Below the pieces are notes generated by a model. That model worked only from the letters and a program-made list of their open reading frames with translations. It was not told the origin of the DNA and made no database searches. Below, one piece after another: positions 39,394-53,088 of a DNA stretch of 64,000 nt. The position numbers were made by a program, and so were the translations under genes. Numbering within the stretch: position 1 is the stretch's first letter; every line of letters begins with the position of its first letter. The stretch comes from Enterobacter sp. RHBSTW-00994 (GTDB lineage: Bacteria > Pseudomonadota > Gammaproteobacteria > Enterobacterales > Enterobacteriaceae), in contig NZ_CP056199.1 in NCBI RefSeq assembly GCF_013782625.1, forward strand, positions 4,824,718 through 4,888,717, written 5' to 3'.

Positions 39394-41505
39394 CTACATC
39401 TTCAGTTCTGCCATAACCGCTTCACTATTCAGTAATTCACCCGCCTGATTCGCACTTTTCCCCTTCTCAATAAAGTAATTGGTTCCATCAATATTCCCCA
39501 CGACCGCATCGTCATATTTACCGGGCTGCGTCCGTATTGATTTGTTGCCTGTGAAGATCCCTTGAGTGGAAGCATCGCCGTACGGGCTTGGCCGGAAAAT
39601 GAAGTTAAAGCGAAGATTATCTATTGCGATGTTATTCGCGACTTTTAGTGCGCCCGGGTTGAAGTTGTCCGTAAAACCATCCAGATGATTCCCGATAGCT
39701 TTGCTGTTAAGGACTTCATGGGCGACAGGTTGCCCTTCTCCACCGAGTTTAAAGCCATTGCTGGTGTTGTTACGGGCAATGGAGTTCTTGATTACCACGA
39801 CACCATTTGCACCATCTTCAATCTTGTTGAAAAGATCAAAACCATCATCAATGTTGTCGTGTGAATAACAATTTTCCAGTCGATTACCGTCTCCAACCCG
39901 CATTTTGACCGCAAAACCATCCGCGTTAATTTTTCCCGGATCTTCATTGGCATAAGATTCCGAATTGATAATCTGGTTATCCCTGGCCCAAAGTGGACGA
40001 CCTATGTTCTCGGGGGATGAAATCTGGATCCCTGTATCGTCATTATGATAGGCCGTTACGTTTTCGATCAGATTATGGCTGCCCTGAATACGTAGACTTT
40101 TTCCTGTGATATCAATCCCCTTGATATGCCAGTAACTCGCATCCACCAGCAATCCATTGATAACGGCTTTACCATCGGCTTGCAGTGTTTTCAACTTGCT
40201 GGCATTGCCACTCGCTGTAAGAGGAATGTCGCTACGCGGATAATTCCCCGCTTGCAGAATGATGGTTCCACCAGGAGGAAGCAGGCTGATGGCTGTGGTT
40301 AAATCCAGTGGAGAGTTGAGAGTCCCTTTACCATCGGCTTTTCCGTCAGGCGTTACATAGAACGTTGTTGCCGTTATATCTGTCTGTTTTTCAACGCTGA
40401 AATCCTGAGTGACAGGGGTGTTATCCTTTGTGCTGGTGGGCGTAAAGGTGAGACGGAAGTTATTTTTTTCATTGAGCGTGGTGGGTAAGGTATACATCTC
40501 TCCGGCATTCACCGATTTATCGTTACCGATCACCACTTCATTTTGCTGAACGCTGAAAACCCCGTCATAGTTTGCCCGAGCCTGCACCAGGTACTGCGCG
40601 GATGTACTTTTACTTGCTGAAGCGAGCTGGACGAGCACGGGGATGGCTTTTGCCTGCCAGGGTTTGGATGCTTCTGTTTTAGCAACCGATGTGGTCAGGG
40701 ACGCATCCGTTACGGTTATTTTTGCATTGCGGGAAGCAAAGAAACCAACGTAGTAGCTGTTTTTATGTTGCACGGAAATTAGATCGGCGCGAGGTACATG
40801 CTGGCTCACCCAGGCGTCACTGTCTGCGGGGGCCCAGGCCGTGATAAAACCGTCATTTGTGCGTTCCAGTTTTAAACGGAATGCAGGAGTCTGGTTGATA
40901 TCAACCTCTTCTTTATAGCTCTGCTTTTTAACCGCTGCCCCTGCATTTCCCCAGGGTTGTGAGATCCCCTCGCGCGTTATGGCCTGCAGTTTTACCCGGT
41001 TATGATCTTTTTTATCCTGCGTCATGATGGCATTCATCACCATGTTTGATGCCGCCGGAAACTCTTCATAACCCTCTTTCAGCGGTTGCTGACGTGGAAC
41101 ACCGATAATATCGCGCACGAGAAGGCCAGCACCTTCCTGAGCAGCTGGTTTTGCCCCATTCTCAGGTCCAAACTGGTCAACTCTGACGGTAGCCTGAAGA
41201 ATAAAATTATCTTTGGCTGGAAGTTCGGTATAGAAAAAGGTTAACCCATCGTGTGAGTTAGCAATCTTACCGCCGCGGCTTTCAAGCGTAATGGCTTTTG
41301 ATAAATCGGCAGTATCCTGTTGCGTAAGCGTTTTTCCGTCGATAGTGACATCGTTAACGCCAATTTTGGCAGGTAATACGTTGGAGGAAAAATTCACGTC
41401 CGTTGACTGCCCGAAGGCAATGGCTTTCCAGACATGCGTGGGTTCTGCTGCAGTCGAAGCTAAAGGTGCGCACATCATCAAGGCCAGAGGTATTTTATAG
41501 TTCAT
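39394..41505 (-). CDS. Secreted PL9-type pectate lyase / exopolygalacturonate lyase (PelX-like)
   Basis: 703 aa. Signal peptide about 1-20 (MNYKIPLALMMCAPLASTAA), then a beta-sandwich-like region (to about 375) and a right-handed parallel beta-helix (about 382-690). Asp529, Asp553, Asp554 and Asp557 reproduce the spacing of the calcium-binding aspartates of family 9 lyase Pel9A, and Lys586 in NGFKLGG is the candidate catalytic base. This points to calcium-dependent cleavage of polygalacturonate by beta-elimination, in the periplasm or outside. A KdgR-like palindrome lies 44 bp upstream. Not present at this place in K-12, where atpC is next to glmU, so an acquired or differentially lost gene. 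Exo versus endo action cannot be told from sequence. Confidence 0.8.
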   Translation of the reverse strand: MNYKIPLALMMCAPLASTAAEPTHVWKAIAFGQSTDVNFSSNVLPAKIGVNDVTIDGKTLTQQDTADLSKAITLESRGGKIANSHDGLTFFYTELPAKDNFILQATVRVDQFGPENGAKPAAQEGAGLLVRDIIGVPRQQPLKEGYEEFPAASNMVMNAIMTQDKKDHNRVKLQAITREGISQPWGNAGAAVKKQSYKEEVDINQTPAFRLKLERTNDGFITAWAPADSDAWVSQHVPRADLISVQHKNSYYVGFFASRNAKITVTDASLTTSVAKTEASKPWQAKAIPVLVQLASASKSTSAQYLVQARANYDGVFSVQQNEVVIGNDKSVNAGEMYTLPTTLNEKNNFRLTFTPTSTKDNTPVTQDFSVEKQTDITATTFYVTPDGKADGKGTLNSPLDLTTAISLLPPGGTIILQAGNYPRSDIPLTASGNASKLKTLQADGKAVINGLLVDASYWHIKGIDITGKSLRIQGSHNLIENVTAYHNDDTGIQISSPENIGRPLWARDNQIINSESYANEDPGKINADGFAVKMRVGDGNRLENCYSHDNIDDGFDLFNKIEDGANGVVVIKNSIARNNTSNGFKLGGEGQPVAHEVLNSKAIGNHLDGFTDNFNPGALKVANNIAIDNLRFNFIFRPSPYGDASTQGIFTGNKSIRTQPGKYDDAVVGNIDGTNYFIEKGKSANQAGELLNSEAVMAELKM

Positions 41506-41545
41506 CTTATTCTCCTGAGTAATAACTGAGCGTCATTATCATCAA

Positions 41546-41564
41546 GATGAAACGGTGTTTCTTT
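41546..41564. promoter_or_regulatory. KdgR-like operator
   Basis: GATGAAACGGTGTTTCTTT has the palindromic core GAAAC-GGT-GTTTC, like the KdgR box of pectinolytic enterobacteria, 44 bp upstream of the pectate-lyase start. KdgR represses pectin-degradation genes and is released by keto-deoxygluconate. Confidence 0.6.
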
Positions 41565-41849
41565 TTTGTTCGTCACAATATTCAATTATTAAAACCATGT
41601 TTTGATTTTGACCGATCTTTATTCATGAGGCGAAAAAATCGCTAAGCTGTTGTGAGCGTTAGTGACTTACCCTGAGAATGGGATTTTCCAGAGAAAAAGT
41701 GATTTATTCGGTCTTAAAAAGTATCCTCAAAGAGCCCGTAACGCCCTGGGTTGAGCGTTTTAGCACCATTCCATTTTATGGCGCAAAATATGTAGAATTT
41801 TCAACGTCAAAGGGTTTTACTTCTCACTCAAATTACAGTCAGGACGCGT
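41565..41849 (+). other. Intergenic region carrying the glmU promoter(s)
   Basis: AT-rich, between the divergent pectate-lyase gene and glmU. No gene supported: an ORF opening at 41678 runs out of frame into glmU and looks like a shadow. NagC sites control glmUS in E. coli; I found no convincing TTATTT/AAATAA palindrome here. Confidence 0.5.
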
Positions 41850-43220
41850 ATGTTGAACAATACGATGAGCGTGGTCATCCTTGCCGCAGGCAAAGGAACC
41901 CGCATGTATTCCGATCTTCCGAAGGTGCTGCACACCCTTGCCGGGAAAGCGATGGTGCAGCATGTTATTGATGCTGCAAATGAATTGGGTGCGCGCCACG
42001 TCAATCTGGTTTACGGTCACGGCGGAGAATTGCTGAAGCAAACGCTGCGTGATGACAATCTCAACTGGGTACTTCAGGCTGAACAGCTCGGTACAGGTCA
42101 TGCGATGCAGCAGGCCGCGCCATTCTTCGCGGATGACGAAGACATTCTGATGCTCTACGGCGATGTCCCGCTGATCTCTGTCGAAACCTTGACTCGCCTG
42201 CGTGACGCAAAACCGCAGGGTGGCATCGGTTTATTAACCGTGAATCTGGATGATCCCAGTGGTTACGGTCGTATCACCCGTGAAAACGGTAAAGTGACAG
42301 GTATTGTTGAGCATAAAGATGCCAGCGATGCACAGCGACAAATCCAGGAAATTAACACCGGTATCCTGATTGCCAATGGCGCAGATATGAAGCGCTGGCT
42401 GTCAAAGCTGACTAACAACAATGCACAGGGTGAGTACTATATCACCGACATTATTGCGATGGCGTATCAGGAAGGACGTGAGATCGCTGCAGTACATCCG
42501 ACACGTATTAGCGAAACTGAAGGGGTGAATAACCGCCTTCAGCTTTCCCGTTTGGAGCGCGTTTATCAGTCCGAACAGGCAGAAAAATTGCTGCTGGCTG
42601 GCGTTATGCTGCGCGATCCGGCGCGTTTTGATCTGCGCGGAACGTTGTCTCATGGGCGTGATGTTGAGATTGATACTAACGTTATCGTTGAAGGCAACGT
42701 TACCCTGGGTCATCGCGTCAAAATTGGTACGGGCTGCGTGATCAAAAACAGCGTGATTGGTGATGATTGTGAAATCAGCCCGTATAGCGTTGTGGAAGAT
42801 GCCCATCTGGAGTCCGCCTGTACGATTGGCCCATTTGCACGCCTTCGTCCTGGTGCTGAGCTACTGGAAGGTGCTCACGTGGGTAACTTTGTCGAAATGA
42901 AAAAGGCGCGTCTGGGTAAGGGCTCCAAAGCCGGTCATTTGACCTATCTGGGCGATGCGGAAATTGGCGACAACGTGAATATTGGTGCAGGTACGATTAC
43001 CTGTAACTACGACGGTGCGAATAAGTTTAAAACCATTATTGGGGACGATGTGTTTGTCGGTTCCGACACGCAACTGGTGGCCCCCGTTACCGTTGGCAAA
43101 GGTGTCACCATTGCTGCTGGTACGACTGTAACGCGTGACGTTGCGGACAACGAGCTGGTACTGAGCCGTGTGCCGCAGGTCCATAAGCAGGGTTGGAAAC
43201 GCCCGGTGAAGAAGAAGTAG
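41850..43220 (+). CDS. glmU: Bifunctional UDP-GlcNAc pyrophosphorylase / GlcN-1-P acetyltransferase
   Basis: 456 aa, E. coli length. N-terminal uridyltransferase with [15 protein letters not shown] (about 11-25), and from about residue 250 a left-handed beta-helix acetyltransferase of hexapeptide repeats (for example [12 protein letters not shown]). Makes UDP-GlcNAc for peptidoglycan and LPS. Operon with glmS. Confidence 0.98.
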   Translation: MLNNTMSVVILAAGKGTRMYSDLPKVLHTLAGKAMVQHVIDAANELGARHVNLVYGHGGELLKQTLRDDNLNWVLQAEQLGTGHAMQQAAPFFADDEDILMLYGDVPLISVETLTRLRDAKPQGGIGLLTVNLDDPSGYGRITRENGKVTGIVEHKDASDAQRQIQEINTGILIANGADMKRWLSKLTNNNAQGEYYITDIIAMAYQEGREIAAVHPTRISETEGVNNRLQLSRLERVYQSEQAEKLLLAGVMLRDPARFDLRGTLSHGRDVEIDTNVIVEGNVTLGHRVKIGTGCVIKNSVIGDDCEISPYSVVEDAHLESACTIGPFARLRPGAELLEGAHVGNFVEMKKARLGKGSKAGHLTYLGDAEIGDNVNIGAGTITCNYDGANKFKTIIGDDVFVGSDTQLVAPVTVGKGVTIAAGTTVTRDVADNELVLSRVPQVHKQGWKRPVKKK

Positions 43221-43230
43221 TCGATTTGTT

Positions 43231-43320
43231 CCTCACCTTAACTCTCCCCTTGGGGGAGCGGATATTTCGGTGCGGTGTTTTTCTCCCTCGCCCCTTTGGG
43301 GAGAGGGCTGGGGTGAGGGG
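43231..43320. repeat. Imperfect palindromic repeat in the glmU-glmS spacer
   Basis: The left arm CCTCACCTTAACTCTCCCC (43231-43249) is the imperfect inverse of the right arm GGGGAGAGGGCTGGGGTGAGG (43298-43318). Inner arms TCCCCTTGGGGGA and GCCCCTTTGGGG form small hairpins. A second copy of the core GGAGAGGGTTAGGGTGA lies at 52462-52478. This fits a dispersed enterobacterial extragenic palindrome. It enlarges the glmU-glmS spacer to 236 bp. Confidence 0.7.
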
Positions 43321-43456
43321 ATAATATAATCCTCCCCCCACCAGCAGTACCCATAAAGATAACCCCCACTCTCTACAAGGCTCGGGGGGCCCGGAAACGG
43401 GTAAATACAGGTCAGCGACAACGCATGGCATAACGCCATTATCAGGAAATCTAACT

Positions 43457-45286
43457 ATGTGTGGAATTGTTGGCGCAGTTGCGCAGCGTGATATTGCTGA
43501 AATCCTTCTCGAAGGTTTACGTCGTCTGGAATACCGTGGCTACGACTCTGCCGGTCTGGCGGTTGTTGATGCAGAAGGTCATATGACTCGTCTGCGTCGT
43601 CTCGGTAAAGTACAAATACTGGCACAAGCAGCAGAAGAACATCCGCTGCATGGTGGCACAGGTATTGCTCACACCCGCTGGGCTACGCATGGCGAACCAT
43701 CCGAAGGTAATGCGCACCCGCATGTGTCTGAACACATCGTGGTCGTACATAACGGCATTATCGAAAACCACGAACCGCTGCGCGAAGAACTGAAAGCACG
43801 CGGCTATACCTTTGTTTCCGAAACCGACACCGAAGTAATTGCTCACCTGGTTCACTGGGAGCTGGAGCAGGGCGGTACGCTGCGTGATGCGGTACTACGT
43901 GCTATCCCACAGCTGCGTGGTGCATACGGTACGGTGATCATGGATTCCCGCGATCCGAGCACTCTTTTGGCGGCCCGTTCAGGTAGCCCAATGGTTATCG
44001 GTATGGGGGTGGGGGAAAACTTTATTGCCTCCGACCAGCTGGCTCTGCTGCCCGTTACTCGCCGCTTTATCTTCCTGGAAGAGGGTGATATGGCGGAAGT
44101 AACGCGTCGCTCAGTGGAGATCTTTGATAAGTCAGGTTCTCCGGTAAAACGCCAGGAGATCGAATCGAATCTGCAATATGACGCGGGCGACAAAGGCGCT
44201 TACCGTCACTACATGCAGAAAGAGATTTACGAACAACCTAACGCGATCAAAAACACCCTGAGTGGACGTATCAGCCATGGTCAGATTGATCTGAGTGAGT
44301 TGGGGGCAAATGCCAACGAACTGCTCTCGAAAGTTGAGCATATTCAGATTGTGGCCTGTGGTACGTCTTACAACTCGGGCATGGTTTCCCGTTACTGGTT
44401 TGAAGCGCTGGCGGATGTGCCGTGCGATGTCGAAATCGCCTCTGAATTCCGCTATCGCAAATCAGCTGTGCGTCGTAACAGCCTGATGATCACCCTTTCC
44501 CAGTCTGGTGAAACAGCGGATACCCTGGCGGCATTGCGTCTGTCCAAAGAGCTGGGTTATCTCGGTTCGCTGGCGATTTGTAACGTACCGAGCTCCTCTC
44601 TGGTGCGTGAATCCGATCTGGCGCTGATGACCAATGCAGGCACTGAAATTGGTGTGGCATCGACTAAAGCGTTTACCACTCAGTTAACCGTTCTGCTGAT
44701 GCTGGTGGCGAAATTGTCGCGCCTGAAAGGGCTGGACGCGTCCATTGAGCATGACATTGTTCACGGTCTTCAGGCGCTGCCGAGCCGTATTGAGCAGATG
44801 TTGTCGCAGGATAAACGTATTGAAGCACTGGCTGAAGATTTCTCTGACAAACACCACGCATTGTTCCTGGGGCGTGGCGATCAGTATCCTATCGCGCTGG
44901 AAGGCGCGCTGAAGCTGAAAGAGATCTCGTATATTCACGCTGAAGCTTATGCGGCAGGCGAGCTGAAACACGGCCCTCTGGCGCTGATTGATGCGGATAT
45001 GCCGGTCATCGTTGTTGCACCGAACAACGAACTGCTGGAAAAACTGAAGTCCAACATCGAAGAAGTTCGTGCCCGTGGCGGCCAGCTGTATGTCTTCGCC
45101 GATCAGGATGCCGGTTTTGTCAGTAACGACAATATGCACATCATTGAGATGCCGCATGTGGAAGAGGTGATTGCACCAATCTTCTACACCGTTCCATTGC
45201 AGTTACTGGCTTATCACGTCGCGCTGATCAAGGGCACAGACGTTGACCAGCCACGTAACCTGGCGAAATCAGTAACAGTAGAATAA
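43457..45286 (+). CDS. glmS: Glutamine-fructose-6-phosphate aminotransferase
   Basis: 609 aa, E. coli length. Makes glucosamine-6-phosphate. Cys2 (MCGIVGA) is the glutaminase nucleophile; two SIS sugar-isomerase domains follow (about 290-600; SQSGETADT). In E. coli GlmZ/GlmY sRNAs activate translation by pairing in the leader; the leader just before the ATG (43400-43456) is the place to look for the pairing site. Confidence 0.98.
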   Translation: MCGIVGAVAQRDIAEILLEGLRRLEYRGYDSAGLAVVDAEGHMTRLRRLGKVQILAQAAEEHPLHGGTGIAHTRWATHGEPSEGNAHPHVSEHIVVVHNGIIENHEPLREELKARGYTFVSETDTEVIAHLVHWELEQGGTLRDAVLRAIPQLRGAYGTVIMDSRDPSTLLAARSGSPMVIGMGVGENFIASDQLALLPVTRRFIFLEEGDMAEVTRRSVEIFDKSGSPVKRQEIESNLQYDAGDKGAYRHYMQKEIYEQPNAIKNTLSGRISHGQIDLSELGANANELLSKVEHIQIVACGTSYNSGMVSRYWFEALADVPCDVEIASEFRYRKSAVRRNSLMITLSQSGETADTLAALRLSKELGYLGSLAICNVPSSSLVRESDLALMTNAGTEIGVASTKAFTTQLTVLLMLVAKLSRLKGLDASIEHDIVHGLQALPSRIEQMLSQDKRIEALAEDFSDKHHALFLGRGDQYPIALEGALKLKEISYIHAEAYAAGELKHGPLALIDADMPVIVVAPNNELLEKLKSNIEEVRARGGQLYVFADQDAGFVSNDNMHIIEMPHVEEVIAPIFYTVPLQLLAYHVALIKGTDVDQPRNLAKSVTVE

Positions 45287-45292
45287 TCACGA

Positions 45293-45322
45293 CAGGCTCC
45301 ACCTTCGGGTGGGGCTTTTTTA
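45293..45322 (+). terminator. glmS terminator
   Basis: AGGCTCCACCTTCGGGTGGGGCTTTTTTA: stem CCCCACC/GGTGGAG-type with a TTCG tetraloop and a T6 run, directly after glmS. Confidence 0.9.
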
Positions 45323-46649
<1,327 letters not shown>

Positions 46650-46726
46650 CAAGATATTTTTGACGAAGATGGCGGGTGGCGTGAGCTAACCCGCCAATAT
46701 TCGTGAAACGTCTAACAGAAGAGTGA

Positions 46727-48579
<1,853 letters not shown>

Positions 48580-48614
48580 TTTTTTACGGCGCGGCACATC
48601 GCGGCGTCGAATGA

Positions 48615-49400
<786 letters not shown>

Positions 49401-49426
49401 TTTGCCTTAGTGCATGTGGAGAAACC

Positions 49427-50152
49427 ATGGACAACCTCAATCTTAATAAACACATTTCCGGCCAGTTTAACGCAGAGCTGGAAAGCATCCGCACCCAGGT
49501 GATGACCATGGGTGGCATGGTCGAGCAGCAGCTGTCTGATGCGATTACCGCGATGCACAACCAGGATAGCGAACTGGCGAAGCGCGTCATTGAAGGCGAC
49601 AAAAACGTCAACATGATGGAAGTCGCGATCGATGAAGCCTGCGTGCGCATTATCGCGAAACGTCAGCCGACGGCGAGCGACCTGCGTCTGGTGATGGCGA
49701 TCATCAAAACGATTGCTGAACTGGAACGTATTGGTGATGTTGCAGATAAAATCTGTCGCACTGCGCTGGAGAAGTTCTCTCAACAGCACCAGCCGCTGCT
49801 GGTGAGTCTGGAGTCGCTGGGTCGCCACACTGTGCAGATGCTGCATGACGTGCTGGACGCTTTTGCGCGTATGGATCTGGATGAAGCGGTTCGTATTTAC
49901 CGTGAAGACAAGAAAGTCGACCAGGAATATGAAGGTATTGTGCGTCAGCTGATGACTTACATGATGGAAGATTCACGAACCATTCCAAGTGTACTGACCG
50001 CGCTGTTCTGCGCTCGCTCTATCGAGCGTATTGGCGACCGTTGCCAGAACATCTGCGAGTACATTTTCTACTTCGTGAAGGGACAGGATTTCCGTCATGT
50101 TGGCGGCGATGAGCTGGATAAGCTGCTGGCGGGTAAAGACCCGAAAGAGTAA
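49427..50152 (+). CDS. phoU: PhoU, negative regulator of the Pho regulon
   Basis: 241 aa, E. coli length, two PhoU three-helix bundles with conserved metal-binding ExxxD motifs ([24 protein letters not shown]). It couples PstB state to PhoR/PhoB. ATG at 49427 ([14 protein letters not shown]); the frame is open into pstB without homology. Confidence 0.98.
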
Positions 50153-50185
50153 TCGTTGCGGCGGGTGATTCGCCTGACAAACCTG

Positions 50186-50222
50186 TAGGCCGGATAGCCA
50201 TCGCGCTATCCGGCTTTGTTTT
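50186..50222. repeat. REP-like palindrome after phoU
   Basis: GTAGGCCGGATAGCCATCGCGCTATCCGGCTTTGTTTTTT: a REP-type hairpin (GCCGGATAG/CTATCCGGC) with a T-rich right flank, between the convergent phoU and yieH. It probably also ends phoU transcripts. Confidence 0.8.
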
Positions 50223-50223
50223 T

Positions 50224-50889
50224 TCAACGCGTAATATTCCACCCGCGAGCCTTCCACAACTCAGGCAACTGAGCCAGCTCGGTAAAGGTCGTCACTTTGG
50301 GATGAACGATCGGTTTGTTATGCGGATCGGCGCAAAAATAGAACACCTCCATCCCCGCATCGATGCCCGACTGCGCGCCAGCTGAAGAATCATCTACCAG
50401 AATGCAGTTCTCGACGTTCACATTCATGGCTTTTGCCGCATGGAACATTAATGCCGGATCGGGTTTCCAGCGCTGAATATCGTAACCGCTGAACAATTTC
50501 TCCGGGAAGTGATGCAACATCTCCAGCTTGCCCAGTGAGTGCTGCATTTTGCTGACCGGTCCGTTGGAGACCACGCACATGGGGACGGTCATCGAATCCA
50601 GAAGCGCATTGGCTCCCGCAATGACCTCCAGTTCGGAATCGAAAAGGCGTGCGACCTCGGCGCGGTACACAGGTTCCAGCTCTGTTTTTGCGAGGCTGAC
50701 GCCGTGTTCATCATTAATAATGTCGATGATCTCGTATAGCTTCACGCCTTTAAAGCGTTTGAACACCTCTTCGAGATCGAGTGCGATGCCAAATTCCTGG
50801 AACATGGCAACATACGCGCGGGAACAAATGACCTCACTGTCGACAAGCGTACCGTCGCAGTCGAAAAATACCGCCTCAATTCCGGACAT
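50224..50889 (-). CDS. yieH: YieH, HAD-family phosphatase (6-phosphogluconate phosphatase)
   Basis: 221 aa, E. coli length. HAD motif I FFDCDGTLVDSE (about 8-19), motif II VVSNG, motif III/IV KPDPALM...LVDDSSAGAQSG. E. coli YieH dephosphorylates 6-phosphogluconate and purine mononucleotides in vitro. Divergent from adeP. K-12 has the cbr/bgl block between yieH and phoU; here they are neighbours. Confidence 0.94.
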   Translation of the reverse strand: MSGIEAVFFDCDGTLVDSEVICSRAYVAMFQEFGIALDLEEVFKRFKGVKLYEIIDIINDEHGVSLAKTELEPVYRAEVARLFDSELEVIAGANALLDSMTVPMCVVSNGPVSKMQHSLGKLEMLHHFPEKLFSGYDIQRWKPDPALMFHAAKAMNVNVENCILVDDSSAGAQSGIDAGMEVFYFCADPHNKPIVHPKVTTFTELAQLPELWKARGWNITR

Positions 50890-51055
50890 GCCTTTCCCTT
50901 TTCACAAGTTTATCGTTTACGTACTGCGGTTTTGCGAGACGCAATCGTTGCCGTATAAGAAAAATCAATGAAAAAAAGTATCTCGCAACCGCCCCTATTG
51001 TCGCATTTTGGTATAGGATAGCGACGAATTTTCCCTCCTTGTTCGGAAATTGATG

Positions 51056-52393
51056 ATGAGTCAACAACACACTACCCAGACATCTGGTCAGGGTTTGCTT
51101 GAGCGCGTGTTCAAACTGCGCGAGCACGGCACAACGGCACGCACCGAAGTGATCGCCGGTTTCACCACCTTCCTGACGATGGTGTATATCGTTTTTGTTA
51201 ACCCGCAAATTCTGGGCGTTGCTGGCATGGATACCAGCGCCGTCTTCGTCACCACCTGTCTGATTGCGGCACTGGGCAGTATTCTGATGGGTATCTTTGC
51301 GAACCTGCCAGTCGCGCTTGCACCTGCGATGGGTCTGAATGCATTCTTCGCGTTTGTTGTGGTTCAGGCGATGGGCCTGCCGTGGCAAGTGGGGATGGGC
51401 GCTATTTTCTGGGGCGCTATTGGCCTGTTGTTGCTGACCATTTTCCGTGTTCGCTACTGGATGATTGCCAATATTCCGGTGAGCCTGCGTGTGGGGATCA
51501 CCAGTGGTATTGGCCTGTTCATCGGTATGATGGGTCTGAAAAACGCCGGTGTTATTGTTGCGAACCCAGAAACGCTGGTTAGCATCGGTCATCTGACCTC
51601 TCATAGCGTTCTGCTGGGCGTGTTGGGCTTCTTTATCATTGCGATCCTGGCATCCCGCAACATTCATGCGGCTGTGCTGGTGTCTATTGTTGTCACCACG
51701 TTGCTGGGCTGGATGATGGGTGATGTTCACTATAACGGTATTGTCTCTGCGCCACCGAGTGTCTCAACCGTGATTGGTCACGTTGATCTTGCCGGTTCGC
51801 TGAACCTTGGGCTGGCTGGGGTGATCTTCTCCTTCATGCTGGTAAACCTGTTTGACTCCTCTGGTACGCTGATCGGCGTGACGGATAAAGCAGGTCTGGC
51901 AGACGAAAAAGGCAAGTTCCCGCGCATGAAGCAGGCGCTGTTTGTGGACAGTATCTCTTCTGTTGCCGGTTCCTTTATCGGTACATCTTCTGTTACCGCT
52001 TACATTGAATCCTCTTCTGGCGTTTCTGTCGGGGGCCGTACCGGCCTGACCGCGGTCGTCGTCGGTATTCTGTTCCTGCTGGTGATTTTCCTCTCTCCAC
52101 TGGCTGGGATGGTTCCACCGTATGCGGCGGCAGGTGCGCTGATTTATGTGGGTGTGCTGATGACGTCCAGCCTGTCACGTGTGAAGTGGGATGACTTAAC
52201 CGAAGCCGTTCCGGCGTTTATTACTGCCGTGATGATGCCGTTTAGTTTCTCCATCACCGAAGGTATCGCACTGGGCTTTATCTCTTACTGCGTAATGAAG
52301 ATCGGTACGGGCCGTTTCCGTGACCTCAGCCCATGCGTCATTATCGTTGCTCTGCTGTTTGTGCTGAAGATTGTGTTTATTGATGCACACTAA
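51056..52393 (+). CDS. adeP: Adenine permease AdeP
   Basis: 445 aa from ATG at 51056, the E. coli length. NCS2/AzgA-type high-affinity adenine:H+ symporter with about 13 membrane segments; VALAPAMGLNAFFAF and the FDSSGTLIGV motif line the substrate site. Two further in-frame start codons lie directly upstream (TTG 51050, ATG 51053). Divergent from yieH with a 166-bp gap. Confidence 0.96.
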   Translation: MSQQHTTQTSGQGLLERVFKLREHGTTARTEVIAGFTTFLTMVYIVFVNPQILGVAGMDTSAVFVTTCLIAALGSILMGIFANLPVALAPAMGLNAFFAFVVVQAMGLPWQVGMGAIFWGAIGLLLLTIFRVRYWMIANIPVSLRVGITSGIGLFIGMMGLKNAGVIVANPETLVSIGHLTSHSVLLGVLGFFIIAILASRNIHAAVLVSIVVTTLLGWMMGDVHYNGIVSAPPSVSTVIGHVDLAGSLNLGLAGVIFSFMLVNLFDSSGTLIGVTDKAGLADEKGKFPRMKQALFVDSISSVAGSFIGTSSVTAYIESSSGVSVGGRTGLTAVVVGILFLLVIFLSPLAGMVPPYAAAGALIYVGVLMTSSLSRVKWDDLTEAVPAFITAVMMPFSFSITEGIALGFISYCVMKIGTGRFRDLSPCVIIVALLFVLKIVFIDAH

Positions 52394-52437
52394 GATGCAG
52401 AAGATGGTGTCAGGTGGTGCTTCGCTTACCTGACCGA

Positions 52438-52488
52438 TGAACGCAGTTCCCTCTCCCGGCGGGAGAGGGTTAGGGTGAAGGCAAAATT
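52438..52488. repeat. Palindromic repeat copy at the adeP/chrR junction
   Basis: CCCTCTCCC-GGC-GGGAGAGGG is a perfect 9-bp hairpin (52449-52469), followed by TTAGGGTGAAGG. The GGAGAGGG-T-TAGGGTGA core is shared with the element at 43231-43320. A separate GTCAGGT/ACCTGAC hairpin lies just before it (52410-52435). Together they end the convergent adeP and chrR transcripts, although no clear T-run is seen. Confidence 0.65.
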
Positions 52489-53053
52489 ACGCTTTCACCC
52501 GCTTAATGTAATCCCCAAATGCAGTCAGCTGGCCAGAGAGATGGTCACGTGTGCTCTGATCCACCACTTCACCCGTTTGCGGGTCGACTTTATTCTGAAT
52601 CATGCCACCCATAAATTCCGGCTTGTTCATCACCATTGCATCCAGGAACACCAGAATCTGGCGCAGGTGATATTGGCAGCGTGCACCGCCAATCGCCCCC
52701 ATGGAGCTGGTTTGAATCAGAACCGGTTTACCTGACAAAGGTTGTTCCGGTAAACGGGATAGCCAGTCGATGGCATTCTTCAGGCCACCAGGAACGGAGT
52801 AGTTATACTCCGGCGTCACAATGACCACGCCATCGGCCTGACGAATTTGCTCTGCCAGAGCTTCTACGCTCTGCGGGAAACCCTCTTCCTGCTGAACATC
52901 GGCATCGTACAGCGGGATCTCACCAATAGAAGGCAGTGCTGAGATATCCATTCCTGCCGGTGCGAGGCTCGGCAGCGTGCGGGCAACCATCCCATTAAAC
53001 GAACCTTTGCGCAGGCTTCCCAGTAACGTAACAACTTTCAACGTATCAGACAT
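52487..53053 (-). CDS. chrR: NAD(P)H-dependent quinone / chromate reductase
   Basis: 188 aa, E. coli length (YieF). Flavodoxin-like FMN reductase: phosphate loop GSLRKGSFNG at about 12-21 and PEYNYSVPGGLKNAIDWLSR. Two-electron reduction of quinones guards against redox cycling; chromate is reduced in vitro. Its C-terminal codons touch the repeat element. Confidence 0.96.
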   Translation of the reverse strand: MSDTLKVVTLLGSLRKGSFNGMVARTLPSLAPAGMDISALPSIGEIPLYDADVQQEEGFPQSVEALAEQIRQADGVVIVTPEYNYSVPGGLKNAIDWLSRLPEQPLSGKPVLIQTSSMGAIGGARCQYHLRQILVFLDAMVMNKPEFMGGMIQNKVDPQTGEVVDQSTRDHLSGQLTAFGDYIKRVKA

Positions 53054-53088
53054 GATTACTCCTTTTCATCATGATGGCCCTGGACGGG

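Noticed and set aside
41678..41971. 97-codon ORF upstream of and overlapping glmU
   Set aside because: It enters glmU in another frame, lacks a ribosome site, and the sequence is promoter-like AT-rich DNA. Not supported as a gene.
43105..43439. Minus-strand ORFs over the glmU-glmS spacer
   Set aside because: They run through the palindromic repeat and have proline/arginine-rich artefact composition.
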